From contig NZ_JABEQF010000006.1 in the NCBI RefSeq assembly GCF_014174355.1, positions 186,001 to 250,000 on the forward strand: a stretch of 64,000 nt of DNA, in the 5' to 3' direction. Below are positions 41,020 through 49,582 of the stretch, piece after piece (position 1 is the stretch's first letter; every line of letters begins with the position of its first letter). Under the pieces are notes generated by a model, which saw nothing but the letters and a program-made list of their open reading frames with translations, made no database searches and was not told where the DNA came from. The translations under genes and the position numbers were made by a program. The stretch is from Gluconacetobacter azotocaptans (GTDB lineage Bacteria > Pseudomonadota > Alphaproteobacteria > Acetobacterales > Acetobacteraceae).

Positions 41020-41544
41020 CTATTTCTGCGGATAGGCGAACGTGAATTTCTCGGTGATCGTGTCCCAGAAGCCCGGCGTGCCGGTTTCCGTGTCCACATG
41101 GTGCAGGAAGCCGTTTTTCTCCGGCGAGTTGTAACGCAGTTCGACCGTGTAATTCCCCGGCCCATCCATTTTGACGTTGTTGGCGTAATGCGGGCCGTCC
41201 TTGGCGGTCATCGCCCGCATCGTGCCCGAGACCTTCCAGTCGGTGCCCACCTTGGACAGCGTGTACTCGATCGTCAGATAGGGAATCCAGGCGCCGTCGG
41301 GGTAGCCCCAGACGTTGTCGGCCGTGGCATGGACATCGGTTTCCAGGTGAATGACGTCAGGGCCCATGGGCATATCCGCCGGCATGGGTGCAAGATCGAT
41401 CCCGACCAGGTAGCTGGCCGCGATTTCCATGTCGTGGGCCTGGACCGGGCCGCCGATCGGATACTCACGGGCCAGCGCATCCGGCGCAACGGCAAGCAGA
41501 CCCGCGCCGGCAAGAAGGGCGGAAGCGATATGCCTGTTCTTCAT
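41020..41544 (-). CDS. Periplasmic P19/FtrA-like iron-uptake protein
   Basis: A protein of 174 residues with a Sec signal peptide (about residues 1-25, ending DALARE). The mature part matches the P19/Tpd family: HDMEIAASYLVGIDL near the N-terminus and a metal-site segment MPMGPDVIHLETDVHAT rich in Met and His. The family binds copper and iron and hands ferrous iron to the FTR1 permease. It is the third gene of a cupredoxin-FTR1-P19 operon. The ATG at 41544 is preferred because it starts the signal peptide. Confidence 0.88.
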   Translation of the reverse strand: MKNRHIASALLAGAGLLAVAPDALAREYPIGGPVQAHDMEIAASYLVGIDLAPMPADMPMGPDVIHLETDVHATADNVWGYPDGAWIPYLTIEYTLSKVGTDWKVSGTMRAMTAKDGPHYANNVKMDGPGNYTVELRYNSPEKNGFLHHVDTETGTPGFWDTITEKFTFAYPQK

Positions 41545-41591
41545 CGTTGGACTTCCATGTGGGGGTAGAGGAAAAGCGGCCGGCCGGTGGG

Positions 41592-42422
41592 TCAGGACGC
41601 CCGCGTCGTCCCGGGTGGGGTCCGATGGCGAACCAGATGGCCGCTGACGATCAGGATCAGACATGTGCAGACCCATGCGAGGAGCTGAATGCCTGTCGGA
41701 CGATCCGAATAGCCCACCAGCGCCTTCGCCGCCCGGCCGATCATGCTGCCGTCCGACAGCAGCCACGAGGAATCCCAGATGTCGTACCCCAGGGCGGGCA
41801 GCAGGTCGTCATTGGCCAGCAGTGCCGCGGCCTGACTGGCCATGCCGGCCGCCATGAACGTCACCAGCAGGCCGGTTACCGCGAACAGGTGATTCAACGG
41901 AATGATCACCAACCCGCGATACAGGGCCCATGACAGGCCCGCCCCGGCCAGAACCCCCAGAATGCCGCCCGTCAGCATCGGCGCCGGACCCGTGTCCGTG
42001 GAAATGGCGATGCCGTACAGGAACAGCACGACCTCCATCCCTTCACGCAGCACGGCCACGGCGACGACAACCGCCATGGCGAACAGCGACCGGTTGCCGC
42101 TGGCGACCGCGGCCCCGACGGCTTTCATGTCTTGGGCCATTTCGCGGCCGTGCCGCGCCATCCAGACGATGTGCCAGCTCAGCATCACTACCGCCAGGCA
42201 GAGGATGGTCGCGGAAAAGACATCCTGACCATTGCCCGACAAAGCCTGGGACAGCGCCCCGGCGAACAGGGCGACGATACCCGCCCCCACCACGCCGGCG
42301 CCGATCCCGCCTGCCACCCAGCGCCCGCGAGAGGGAATGCCCTGGGTCGCGGCCATGACGATTCCCACGATCAGTCCGGCTTCCATGACTTCGCGGAAGA
42401 CGATGAGAAGGCTGCCCAACAT
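41592..42422 (-). CDS. FTR1-family iron permease
   Basis: Inner membrane protein of 276 residues with about seven helices. Two REXXE iron-binding motifs are present: REVME at residues 10-14 and REGME at 126-130, both in membrane helices. The family imports iron, often after oxidation by a cupredoxin or oxidase partner. Its start lies 1 bp after the cupredoxin stop, so the two are co-transcribed. Confidence 0.92.
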   Translation of the reverse strand: MLGSLLIVFREVMEAGLIVGIVMAATQGIPSRGRWVAGGIGAGVVGAGIVALFAGALSQALSGNGQDVFSATILCLAVVMLSWHIVWMARHGREMAQDMKAVGAAVASGNRSLFAMAVVVAVAVLREGMEVVLFLYGIAISTDTGPAPMLTGGILGVLAGAGLSWALYRGLVIIPLNHLFAVTGLLVTFMAAGMASQAAALLANDDLLPALGYDIWDSSWLLSDGSMIGRAAKALVGYSDRPTGIQLLAWVCTCLILIVSGHLVRHRTPPGTTRAS

Positions 42423-42423
42423 G

Positions 42424-42765
42424 TCAGGGGGCCTCCGTCACGGTGACGGTGCCGGTGGCACTGTCGGGGTGGTAATCGTCGAAGAACTTGTACGTGCCGG
42501 GGTGCAACGGGCCGGCATGAACCGAGATCGTACCGCCGGGCACGACGATTTTTTCGAATTTCAGGTCGTAGCTCTCGAATTCGTCCACCGTGTCGTCATG
42601 ATTCGTCAGTTCGATCACGAACCGTTGACCGGCGGGCACGGTAAAATGGTCGGGGATGAAGTGATGGCTTTTCACTTCCAGTCGAATCGGGTCCTGCGCG
42701 TGGGCGATGCCGGTGTTGGCCATCGTGGAAGACATCAGGATTGTAAGGGGGAGTGCAATTCGCAT
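42424..42765 (-). CDS. Periplasmic cupredoxin-domain protein of the iron operon
   Basis: A protein of 113 residues with a signal peptide of about 23 residues ending AHAQD and a single cupredoxin-like beta-barrel (VKSHHFIPDHFTVPAGQRFVIELTNHD). Related proteins form part of FtrABCD or EfeO-like iron systems and probably serve as copper-dependent iron oxidase or carrier. A typical C-terminal type I copper Cys is absent, so the copper site is unusual or non-canonical. It is the first gene of the operon, with a Fur-like palindrome upstream. Confidence 0.83.
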   Translation of the reverse strand: MRIALPLTILMSSTMANTGIAHAQDPIRLEVKSHHFIPDHFTVPAGQRFVIELTNHDDTVDEFESYDLKFEKIVVPGGTISVHAGPLHPGTYKFFDDYHPDSATGTVTVTEAP

Positions 42766-42798
42766 GGGTCATCCATCGGATAATCTCGTTTTCATTAG

Positions 42799-42813
42799 TG
42801 CGAATAATTTGCA
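42799..42813. promoter_or_regulatory. Fur-family-like 7-1-7 operator
   Basis: TGCGAAT-A-ATTTGCA is a 15-bp palindrome with one mismatch. It lies 34 bp upstream of the cupredoxin start and between it and the divergent membrane protein gene. The TGC/GCA-ended 7-1-7 form suits a Fur or Mur regulator. Confidence 0.6.
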
Positions 42814-42900
42814 TTGTCAAATCGAGAGGCGCAGGCCTGTCACTGATTCACAGTCTCAGTTATGTCTGGCAAGAGTACCGAACCGGAGTACGAAAAAATT

Positions 42901-43419
42901 ATGATTTCTCATCCTCTGGCGTTCATGCGCCTGCCATATGACGTGCTGGTGGCCATGGACAGCAGGATGTATCACTACTGGATGCAGCCCGTGCATTATC
43001 TGGTGCGGACGCTTCATATCCTCAGTATGGCCGGTTTTTTCGGAATGGATCTGCTGTTCGGCATAACCCTGTGCCAGAACAGAGAAAAGAATATATTGGC
43101 AGCCGTATCACGACTGCTTGTACGGTGGGTTCACAGCCTGTTCGCCGTGGCCATGATCACCGGCGTGGCGCTGTTTTTCTATGATCCGGTCCATATCGGC
43201 AGCCGTGCGTACCTGACGCCGAAGCTGCTCTTTATTGTCCTGGCCATGGGATTGGCCGCAATCGGCCATCGGCGGGTGTATCTGCCCGCACTTGCGGGGC
43301 GCGGCGGGGCCAGCACCCCGGCCCGCGTGGTGGCCGTCGCTTCGGTCGTGCTGTGGTCGGCGGTCATCGTCGCCTCCTGCCTGAACAGTGAAGGCGTGCC
43401 GAAAGTATTCCTTCGTTAA
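42901..43419 (+). CDS. Four-helix membrane protein of unknown function
   Basis: A protein of 172 residues from ATG 42901; an in-frame ATG at 42862 is possible. There are four hydrophobic segments, with conserved-looking His in RTLHIL and RWVHSL at the membrane edge, as in small haem- or copper-associated membrane proteins. It shares the Fur-like intergenic region with the iron operon, so a role in iron or haem handling is plausible but not shown. Base composition at its 5' end is more AT-rich than the neighbours. Confidence 0.65.
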   Translation: MISHPLAFMRLPYDVLVAMDSRMYHYWMQPVHYLVRTLHILSMAGFFGMDLLFGITLCQNREKNILAAVSRLLVRWVHSLFAVAMITGVALFFYDPVHIGSRAYLTPKLLFIVLAMGLAAIGHRRVYLPALAGRGGASTPARVVAVASVVLWSAVIVASCLNSEGVPKVFLR

Positions 43420-43880
43420 CATTATAGCCGCGGCAATCATTTGCGCGGCACATGGCGCGCGATGCAGCCGGTTGCGGGCGCAGCAAAGGATATTGCCCCG
43501 GATCGGCCGACGGGGGTATGGCAACGTCAGCCGTTGGGTTCGGGACCGAAGGAGGCCATAACGAGACCCGATTTCGGCATGTCCGGCACTGCCATGTCCT
43601 GCCCGTCATATCTGCCTCCGCCCCCTGACGGCTGTCCGGTCCGTTGTCATAAAAACGAAACACAGACGGCAAAAAAACGTCATCTGCTGGTCCATCCAGG
43701 AAATTCGCCGCCTCGCCATGAGACTTGCCCGAAAATCGCAACTGCCGGACTGGTCCAAAAGGCGCCGGTATGGGAGGAATGCGCCCGAAGGAAAGACCTG
43801 CGGCTTGTCAGGAACGAGAGCGTGCCCGGTAACGGAAAATTTCCGTCAATGAGACAAGGTCTCAATCGCAGCGGTGTGGG
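43420..43880. other. 460-bp gap without a convincing gene
   Basis: One open frame (43441-43884) spans it but has many Pro and Cys, no ribosome site and no recognisable fold. The porin promoter should lie here. No clear -35/-10 or -24/-12 pair was found. Confidence 0.5.
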
Positions 43881-45509
43881 ATGATTGCCTCCTTCCTTTC
43901 GCGTGGGTTCCGTTCCGTATTATTTCAGATACGGAACGAATGTTCCCGTCCTTCCGCATCGCTGCAATCAGCCGTTCTTCACGGATCGTATATCCTGTGC
44001 CTGGGAATTGCGTTGCCGGCTGCCGGCTTTGCCCAGCCCCAGACCCAGATTGCGCAAGATCGTGCGCGCCTGGGCAATTCCACACCGCTGCTGAACCAGA
44101 CCGATCCCGCCACGGTGCGTGATTCCGAACAGGCGCCGCAAAAGGCCCCGGGCGACGGCGACAAGCCGGATACCAGCGGCAACCTGCTGGGCAATATGTG
44201 GGGTGGGCGATCCTGGCTGTATAAATATGGCATTACGCTGGACATTCAGGAATTCGACGAACTGTGGGGCAATGCCACCGGCGGCACGCCGTCGAGGATG
44301 GATGGCAACGGCGGTACCGGGGCGGGCACCGGTCCGGCCTATGACGGCGTGACCATGCCGACGCTGACGGTCGATCTGGACAAATTGTTCGGCCTGAAAG
44401 GCGGCATCTTCAACATCAGCGCCCTGCAGACGCGCGGGCGTTCGATAACGCAGGATCACCTGGGCACTTTCAACCCGATCAGCGGGTTGGAGGCCGATCG
44501 CTCCACCCGCCTGTTCGAGCTGTGGTACCAGCAATCGTTCCTGAGCGACACGCTGGATGTGAAGATCGGTCAGCAGGATCTGGATACCGAGTTCCTGATC
44601 AGCGGTTACGGCGCGATGTACCTCAATGCCAATTTTGGCTGGCCCATGGGGCCGTCGGTGAACCTGTATGCGGGTGGCCCGTCCTGGCCGCTGTCGTCGC
44701 CGGCCGTGCGCCTGCGCTACCGGCCCAGCCACCAGTTCACCTTCATGTTCGCGGCCGCCGACGACAACCCGCCGGGTAACCGGTACAATACCTTCTGCAT
44801 CCAGGATGGCGGTAACTGCGCGGATCCGACAAACCAGACCACGAATGACGGCAGCGGCACGCGGTTTAACATGGGAACCGGCGCGCTGCTGATGACCGAA
44901 CTGCAATATGCGATCAATCCGCAGCCGGCGGACCTGTCGAAGGCGACGAAGGATCCCGGCCTGCCGGGTGTCTACAAGCTGGGCGGCTTCTACGACACCG
45001 CCCTGTTCCCCGATTACGGTCGGGGGGGGGCGCCGGGCGGCCCGAACGACACCACCATGCCGCGTTGGGACCGGGGCAACTGGATGGTCTATGGCGTCGT
45101 CGACCAGATGGTGTGGCGACCGTCCCTTAACGCGGCGCGTTCGCTGGGCCTGTTCGTGCGCGCTACCGGCAATGGCGGCGATCGCAACCTGATCAGTTTT
45201 GCCATTGATGCCGGCCTGAACCTGAACGCGCCGTTCAAGGGCCGCGGTAACGACACGATCGGGTTGGGTTGGGGCATTGGCCGCGCCAGTTCTGGCCTGC
45301 GTCAATATGACCGCAACACCGGATCGCTTGTGCAGGGGAACGAGAGCCATCTGGAAGTGACCTACCAGGCGCAGGTGATGCCGTGGCTGGTGTTGCAGCC
45401 GGACTTTCAGTACGTCTGGCATCCGGCTGGCGGCATCGGCGACTGGAGCGGCGTTCGCCGGATCGGGGACGAGGCCGTGTTCGGATTGCGGAGCAACATC
45501 GTGTTCTGA
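43881..45509 (+). CDS. OprB-family carbohydrate-selective porin
   Basis: Outer membrane protein of up to 542 residues. A signal peptide ends near residue 51 (ALPAAGFAQPQ), preceded by an unusually long N-region, so the true start may be further in. The mature barrel has the OprB features NLLGNMWGGRSWLYKYGI, KIGQQDLDTEFLIS and a C-terminal strand ending in Phe (FGLRSNIVF). OprB porins admit glucose and other sugars. Acetic acid bacteria carry several copies. It is convergent with rpoN. Confidence 0.88.
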   Translation: MIASFLSRGFRSVLFQIRNECSRPSASLQSAVLHGSYILCLGIALPAAGFAQPQTQIAQDRARLGNSTPLLNQTDPATVRDSEQAPQKAPGDGDKPDTSGNLLGNMWGGRSWLYKYGITLDIQEFDELWGNATGGTPSRMDGNGGTGAGTGPAYDGVTMPTLTVDLDKLFGLKGGIFNISALQTRGRSITQDHLGTFNPISGLEADRSTRLFELWYQQSFLSDTLDVKIGQQDLDTEFLISGYGAMYLNANFGWPMGPSVNLYAGGPSWPLSSPAVRLRYRPSHQFTFMFAAADDNPPGNRYNTFCIQDGGNCADPTNQTTNDGSGTRFNMGTGALLMTELQYAINPQPADLSKATKDPGLPGVYKLGGFYDTALFPDYGRGGAPGGPNDTTMPRWDRGNWMVYGVVDQMVWRPSLNAARSLGLFVRATGNGGDRNLISFAIDAGLNLNAPFKGRGNDTIGLGWGIGRASSGLRQYDRNTGSLVQGNESHLEVTYQAQVMPWLVLQPDFQYVWHPAGGIGDWSGVRRIGDEAVFGLRSNIVF

Positions 45510-45513
45510 TCAT

Positions 45514-45538
45514 GACGGCGCGCGTTTCGTGCGCCGTC
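45514..45538. terminator. Hairpin after the porin gene
   Basis: The stem GACGGCGC/GCGCCGTC is extended inward around a TTT loop just after the porin stop and before the convergent rpoN end. No T-run follows. Confidence 0.5.
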
Positions 45539-45569
45539 GGCCGGTGGCGATGGCATGGCACCGGTGAAA

Positions 45570-47003
45570 TCATGATGACACGGCCTTGAGGTGGCGGCGC
45601 CGGACGGAGCTTGGGATATTGAGCGAATCCCGATATTTCGCGACGGTACGGCGCGCGATGTCCACGCCATCCCGGCGCAGGCGGGCGACGATCGCGTCGT
45701 CGGACAGAATGGCGTCAGGCGGTTCCGCATTCACCAGTTGACGAATGGTATGTCGGATGGACTCCGAACTATGGGTCTCGCCGTCATGTCCGTTCAGTGC
45801 CGTCGTGAAGAAGAATTTCAGGGCAAATGTGCCGCGCGGGGTCGCGATGTATTTGTTCGATGTAACGCGGCTGACCGTACTTTCATGCAGTTGCACGGCA
45901 TCGGCGACGTTCCGCAGGGTCAGGGGGCGCAGGCAGCCGACACCGTGGGTGAGGAACGCTTCCTGCCGCCGCATGATCTCGCCGGAAACTTTCAGAATGG
46001 TCATGCTGCGCTGTTGCAGCGCGCGGATCAGCCAGTTGGCGTTGGACAATTGTTCGGTCAACCCCGTCTGGTCGTCCCTGCGTTGGGCATGCAGGGCGAT
46101 GCGCGTCTGCAGCGCGCTGTTGAGCACAAGGCGCGGTGTCGTGTCCGGGTTGAGTTCCAGCATCCATTCGCCGGACGCGGCGCGATAGGTCAGGATGTCG
46201 GGGACGACCGACGCCACGGTTTCGGATGCGGCTTCGACGCCGGGCTTGGGGTTCAGGGCCCGCAATTCGGCAATCATGTCGGCCAGGTCTTCGGCGCTGA
46301 CGCCGCAGGCGGCCTGCAGCCGCTTCAGGTCCTGCCGCGCCAGCATATCCAGATTGTCCAGCAGAGCCGCCATCGCGGGGTCGTAGCGGTTCTTTTCCAT
46401 CAACTGGGCCGCCAGACACTCCTGCAGGGATAGGGCGAACAGACCGGGGGGGTCGAAGCGCATCATGCGCTGGCGGACCGCCTCGACCCGGGCGGGCGAT
46501 ATATTCAGCACGCGGGCGATCTCGGCCGGGTCGGTGCCCAGGCGGCCGGCGGGGTCCAGCGCCTCGATCAGATGCGCGCCGATCAACCGGTCCTGGGGAC
46601 CGGCGGGGGAGAGGCAGAGCTGCTGGTAGATCTGGTCGCGCAAGGGGCGTTCGGCCAGCGGGATGTTGCCGGTGCCGCCCTCTTCGCGGGTAGGGGCGGC
46701 GCCTGATGCGCCCGAGGACCGCGGCGCGCTGTCCCCGTAGACGCTCCGCCCTTCGTCCATGCCGGCCTCGCCGGACCCGGTCTGGACGGCGGGAGAGAGG
46801 GTGTTGGGATCGTCTGCCGGCCGGTCGGTGGGCGGCTGCGTGTCGGGCTGGGCGCGTTCGAGCAGCGGATTGAGATCAAGCTGTTCATCGACATAGGATT
46901 GCAGGTCGAAATTCGAAAATTGCAGAAGCCGCAGCGACTGACGCATCTGCGCCGTCATGACCAGTCCCTGCGTCTGGTGGAGTTCCTGTCTGACGTCAGC
47001 CAT
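45570..47003 (-). CDS. rpoN: RNA polymerase sigma-54 factor
   Basis: A protein of 477 residues with all three regions. The N-terminal activator-interacting Gln/Leu-rich region is QTQGLVMTAQMRQSLRLLQF, followed by an acidic Pro-rich linker. The core-binding domain is central, and the C-terminal HTH is followed by the RpoN box ARRTVAKYRD at about residues 450-459, with Asp in place of the usual Glu at the last position. It directs transcription from -24/-12 promoters, including the two nif promoters in this window. Its start (ATG 47003, GGGGGGAGAG upstream) overlaps the end of the molybdate ATPase by 8 bp. The usual rpoN neighbours (lptB, hpf, ptsN) are absent. Confidence 0.95.
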   Translation of the reverse strand: MADVRQELHQTQGLVMTAQMRQSLRLLQFSNFDLQSYVDEQLDLNPLLERAQPDTQPPTDRPADDPNTLSPAVQTGSGEAGMDEGRSVYGDSAPRSSGASGAAPTREEGGTGNIPLAERPLRDQIYQQLCLSPAGPQDRLIGAHLIEALDPAGRLGTDPAEIARVLNISPARVEAVRQRMMRFDPPGLFALSLQECLAAQLMEKNRYDPAMAALLDNLDMLARQDLKRLQAACGVSAEDLADMIAELRALNPKPGVEAASETVASVVPDILTYRAASGEWMLELNPDTTPRLVLNSALQTRIALHAQRRDDQTGLTEQLSNANWLIRALQQRSMTILKVSGEIMRRQEAFLTHGVGCLRPLTLRNVADAVQLHESTVSRVTSNKYIATPRGTFALKFFFTTALNGHDGETHSSESIRHTIRQLVNAEPPDAILSDDAIVARLRRDGVDIARRTVAKYRDSLNIPSSVRRRHLKAVSS

Positions 47004-47712
47004 GGCGTCTCTCCCCCCAATGGCCGGACCTGTCCTCCGGCTGCTGACAGATGCGGGTGGCATCCGGCCCGGACCGGCCGGCGCGTATAACGAAACCATC
47101 GACGAATCTTATGATTTCGCTGGAAATTTCCAAAATCTCGTCACTGTCGTGACTGACGTACAAAATCGGTATCGGCAGGCGCTTCAGAAACGAAACGACG
47201 GTGTTCTTGCGGTCGCGATCCAGCGCCGAGACCGGTTCGTCCAGCAGCAGGAACGCAGGCGCCGCCAGCAGGGCGCGCCCGATGGCGACGCGCTGCTGCT
47301 CGCCCCCGGACAGACCGGTCGGCCTGCGGTGCAGCAGGCCGGCAAGGCCCAGCACGGACGTGATTTCCTCCAGGGTCGGCATGCCTGCCCGGGCGCGCGC
47401 GCCATACAGTAGGTTCTGCCGGACCGAGAGATGGGGCAGCAGGCTCGGTTCCTGAAAGACGTAGCCGACCGAACGCCGATGCGGCGGCACGAACACGCCG
47501 GGCTTCTGCCAGACCTCGTCGCCCAGAGCGCAAAACCCGTTGTCGAAACGGTGCAGGCCCGCGATGGCCCGCAGGATCGTGGTCTTGCCGCAGCCGGACG
47601 GACCCGTCAGGGCGGTCACGCCATGGCCGGGAACCGTAAAGGCAAGGTCGCACCGGAACGCCTGCAGCCTGCCCTGAAACATGACCGTCAGATCCCGGGG
47701 CGTACGCGTCAT
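46996..47712 (-). CDS. modC: Molybdate ABC transporter ATP-binding protein, short form
   Basis: ABC ATPase of 238 residues. Walker A is GPSGCGKTT, the signature LSGGEQQR, Walker [12 protein letters not shown] and the H-loop VSHDSDE. It energises molybdate import with ModB. Canonical ModC has about 350 residues with a C-terminal MOP domain that senses molybdate; here the protein stops right after the ATPase, so that domain is lacking. The start overlaps the modB stop (ATGA) and the end overlaps rpoN. Confidence 0.9.
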   Translation of the reverse strand: MTRTPRDLTVMFQGRLQAFRCDLAFTVPGHGVTALTGPSGCGKTTILRAIAGLHRFDNGFCALGDEVWQKPGVFVPPHRRSVGYVFQEPSLLPHLSVRQNLLYGARARAGMPTLEEITSVLGLAGLLHRRPTGLSGGEQQRVAIGRALLAAPAFLLLDEPVSALDRDRKNTVVSFLKRLPIPILYVSHDSDEILEISSEIIRFVDGFVIRAGRSGPDATRICQQPEDRSGHWGERRHG

Positions 47713-48395
47713 CGATACCTCCCGATCCGTCGGCGCAGCAGGGACATCAGGAAGATGATCGCAAAGGAGAAGATCACCATGCCCTCGGCGATGATATTAG
47801 CCTCGCGCCACTGGCTGTTTTCCACATAATCATAGAGCGCGACGGACAGAACCCGCGTCCGGCCCGGAATGTCGCCGCCGATCATCAGGACGATCCCGAA
47901 TTCGCCGACGGTGTGGGCAAATCCCAGGATCGCGCCGCTCAGGATACCGGGCCAGGCCAGAGGCACGGCGACGGTCCAGAACGCGCGCCACGGGGATGCG
48001 CGCAGCATTGCGGCAACTTCCAGCGGGCGGGGGCCGATGGCCTCGAACGCATTGTGGATCGGCTGCACCGCGAACGGAAGGGAATAGAGGACGGACCCCA
48101 GGACCAGGCCCCAGAACGTAAAGGCCAGTGTCTGCCCGGCCCCCGAAACGCGGGCCAGCCATCCCCCCGGACCCGATGGCCCGAGCAGCAGCAGCAGGTA
48201 ATAGCCCAGGACGCTGGGGGGCAGCACGATGGGCAGCGAGACCGCGGTAAAGATGGCGTCCTTCCACAACGAGGCGCCCCGTGCCAGCCAGTGCGCCAGC
48301 GGCAGGCTGATCGCCAGCAGGAAGAGCGTGGCCGTGGCGGCCAGCCGCACCGTCAGCCACGCCGCCTGCCAGATGTCGGGGGGAAGCGACTGCAT
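47709..48395 (-). CDS. modB: Molybdate ABC transporter permease
   Basis: Membrane protein of 228 residues with about five helices. The EAA loop that docks the ATPase reads [24 protein letters not shown], followed by [17 protein letters not shown], the ModB hallmark. The ATG at 48395 lies 6 bp after the modA stop. Molybdate is needed for the FeMo-cofactor of the nitrogenase encoded downstream. Confidence 0.94.
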   Translation of the reverse strand: MQSLPPDIWQAAWLTVRLAATATLFLLAISLPLAHWLARGASLWKDAIFTAVSLPIVLPPSVLGYYLLLLLGPSGPGGWLARVSGAGQTLAFTFWGLVLGSVLYSLPFAVQPIHNAFEAIGPRPLEVAAMLRASPWRAFWTVAVPLAWPGILSGAILGFAHTVGEFGIVLMIGGDIPGRTRVLSVALYDYVENSQWREANIIAEGMVIFSFAIIFLMSLLRRRIGRYR

Positions 48396-48400
48396 CGCGT

Positions 48401-49165
48401 CTAGTCTCCACCGGGAAGGCGATAGCCCCGGCTTTTGATCAGGGACCGGATGGCGGGCGATTTCATGAATGCCGCGAAGGCCAGCGCGACGGGGTTGTCT
48501 GCCGCCGTCTTCAGCAGCACGGCATCCTGAAGGATGGGTGTGTAAAGGGTCGCGGGAACGATCCAGCGGGACCCGCCTTCGTCGTGCCGTATCTGGGACA
48601 GGGCGACGAAGCCGCTGCCAGCGTTTCCGGATTTGACGAACTGATAGGCCTGGGCCACCGACTGGCCTTCGACGATTTGCGGGCGGAGCGCGTCCAGCAC
48701 GCTCAGTGCGCGCATCGTTTCGATGGCGGCCTGCCCGTAGGGCGCGGTGCGCGGGTTGCAGATGGCGATAAGGCCCGGGTGGCCGGACTTCAGCACCGCG
48801 CCGTCCGCCACCACGCCGGGGCGATTGCTCCACAGCACGAGTTGTCCGATGGCGTATGTGAAGAGGGACGCCGGCACGCCCAGCCCCTGCCGGACCAGCA
48901 TTTCGGGGCGTGTGTGATCGGCGCTGAGGAAAACGTCGTAGGGCGCCCCCTGGACGATCTGGTTATAGATCTGCCCGCTGGCCCCGGAACTCAGGACCGC
49001 GGTGTTTCCGGTCGCGGTATGGAATGCGTCGGCGATGTCCTTTGCGACGTCTGCGAAATTGGCGGCGACCGCCACGCGCACGTCCGCGGCGACGCAGCCT
49101 GTGGCCTTCAGGGTCATGAATACCGCGGCTATGACGGCCAGGCGGAAGATCCGGATCGGCGCCAT
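48401..49165 (-). CDS. modA: Molybdate-binding periplasmic protein
   Basis: A protein of 254 residues with a signal peptide of about 26 residues (ending CVAAD). The mature protein begins [20 protein letters not shown] and contains [26 protein letters not shown], whose Ser residues bind the oxyanion in this family. It is the first gene of the modABC-rpoN operon, with GGGAG before the ATG at 49165. Confidence 0.94.
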   Translation of the reverse strand: MAPIRIFRLAVIAAVFMTLKATGCVAADVRVAVAANFADVAKDIADAFHTATGNTAVLSSGASGQIYNQIVQGAPYDVFLSADHTRPEMLVRQGLGVPASLFTYAIGQLVLWSNRPGVVADGAVLKSGHPGLIAICNPRTAPYGQAAIETMRALSVLDALRPQIVEGQSVAQAYQFVKSGNAGSGFVALSQIRHDEGGSRWIVPATLYTPILQDAVLLKTAADNPVALAFAAFMKSPAIRSLIKSRGYRLPGGD

Positions 49166-49582
49166 GAGGTGACAACTCCCTGCTGTCCGGACGGGCCGGG
49201 GCGTGCGGGTTGGTCCGCATCGGGGCTTCACGCAAGAAGCGTGCCATGTCTGCGGGCAGGGTGTCTCGGGATCGTGAACGGCGTGATCCTCGGCGCTCCT
49301 TTCGGAGCGGACCGCATTTGAATTGGGCCTCGAATGCGCAGAAATATAATACAAAACAAAGGATTGTCTCTGGGCTCTTGCGGGCATCCATTCCTCTCGG
49401 CGGCGGCATCGGTCGCCGCCGCGTGGCCTTCTCTCGCCCGAGGGCAGGCTGTCACGGCATGCTTCTTGCGGGATGCCGGGATGGTCCCGTCACGCCTGGC
49501 GTCGCCGCGATCGCTTCGGCTTTGCGTTCGGCATCGTGGCGAAGGGCCGTCGTCCGGGCATGGGCCATCAAGGGAGGCATCC
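49166..49582. other. 417-bp divergent promoter region between modA and the DUF2478 gene
   Basis: No gene is supported. Candidate plus-strand promoter elements are TTGGGC (49323-49328) and TATAAT (49345-49350) with 16-nt spacing. The minus strand has an AT-rich tract over the same bases. No canonical ModE palindrome was seen. Confidence 0.4.

Noticed and set aside
43578-43600. Sigma-54 promoter upstream of the porin (GGCACT followed by TGC)
   Set aside because: The spacing between the GG and GC dinucleotides is about 16 nt instead of 12.
43441-43884. 147-codon open frame before the porin
   Set aside because: It has no ribosome site and no domain, its composition is unlike the neighbours, and it ends at the porin start region.
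49341-49360. ModE operator between modA and the DUF2478 gene
   Set aside because: The AT-rich tract has no inverted repeat of ModE type; it is better explained as a -10 region.
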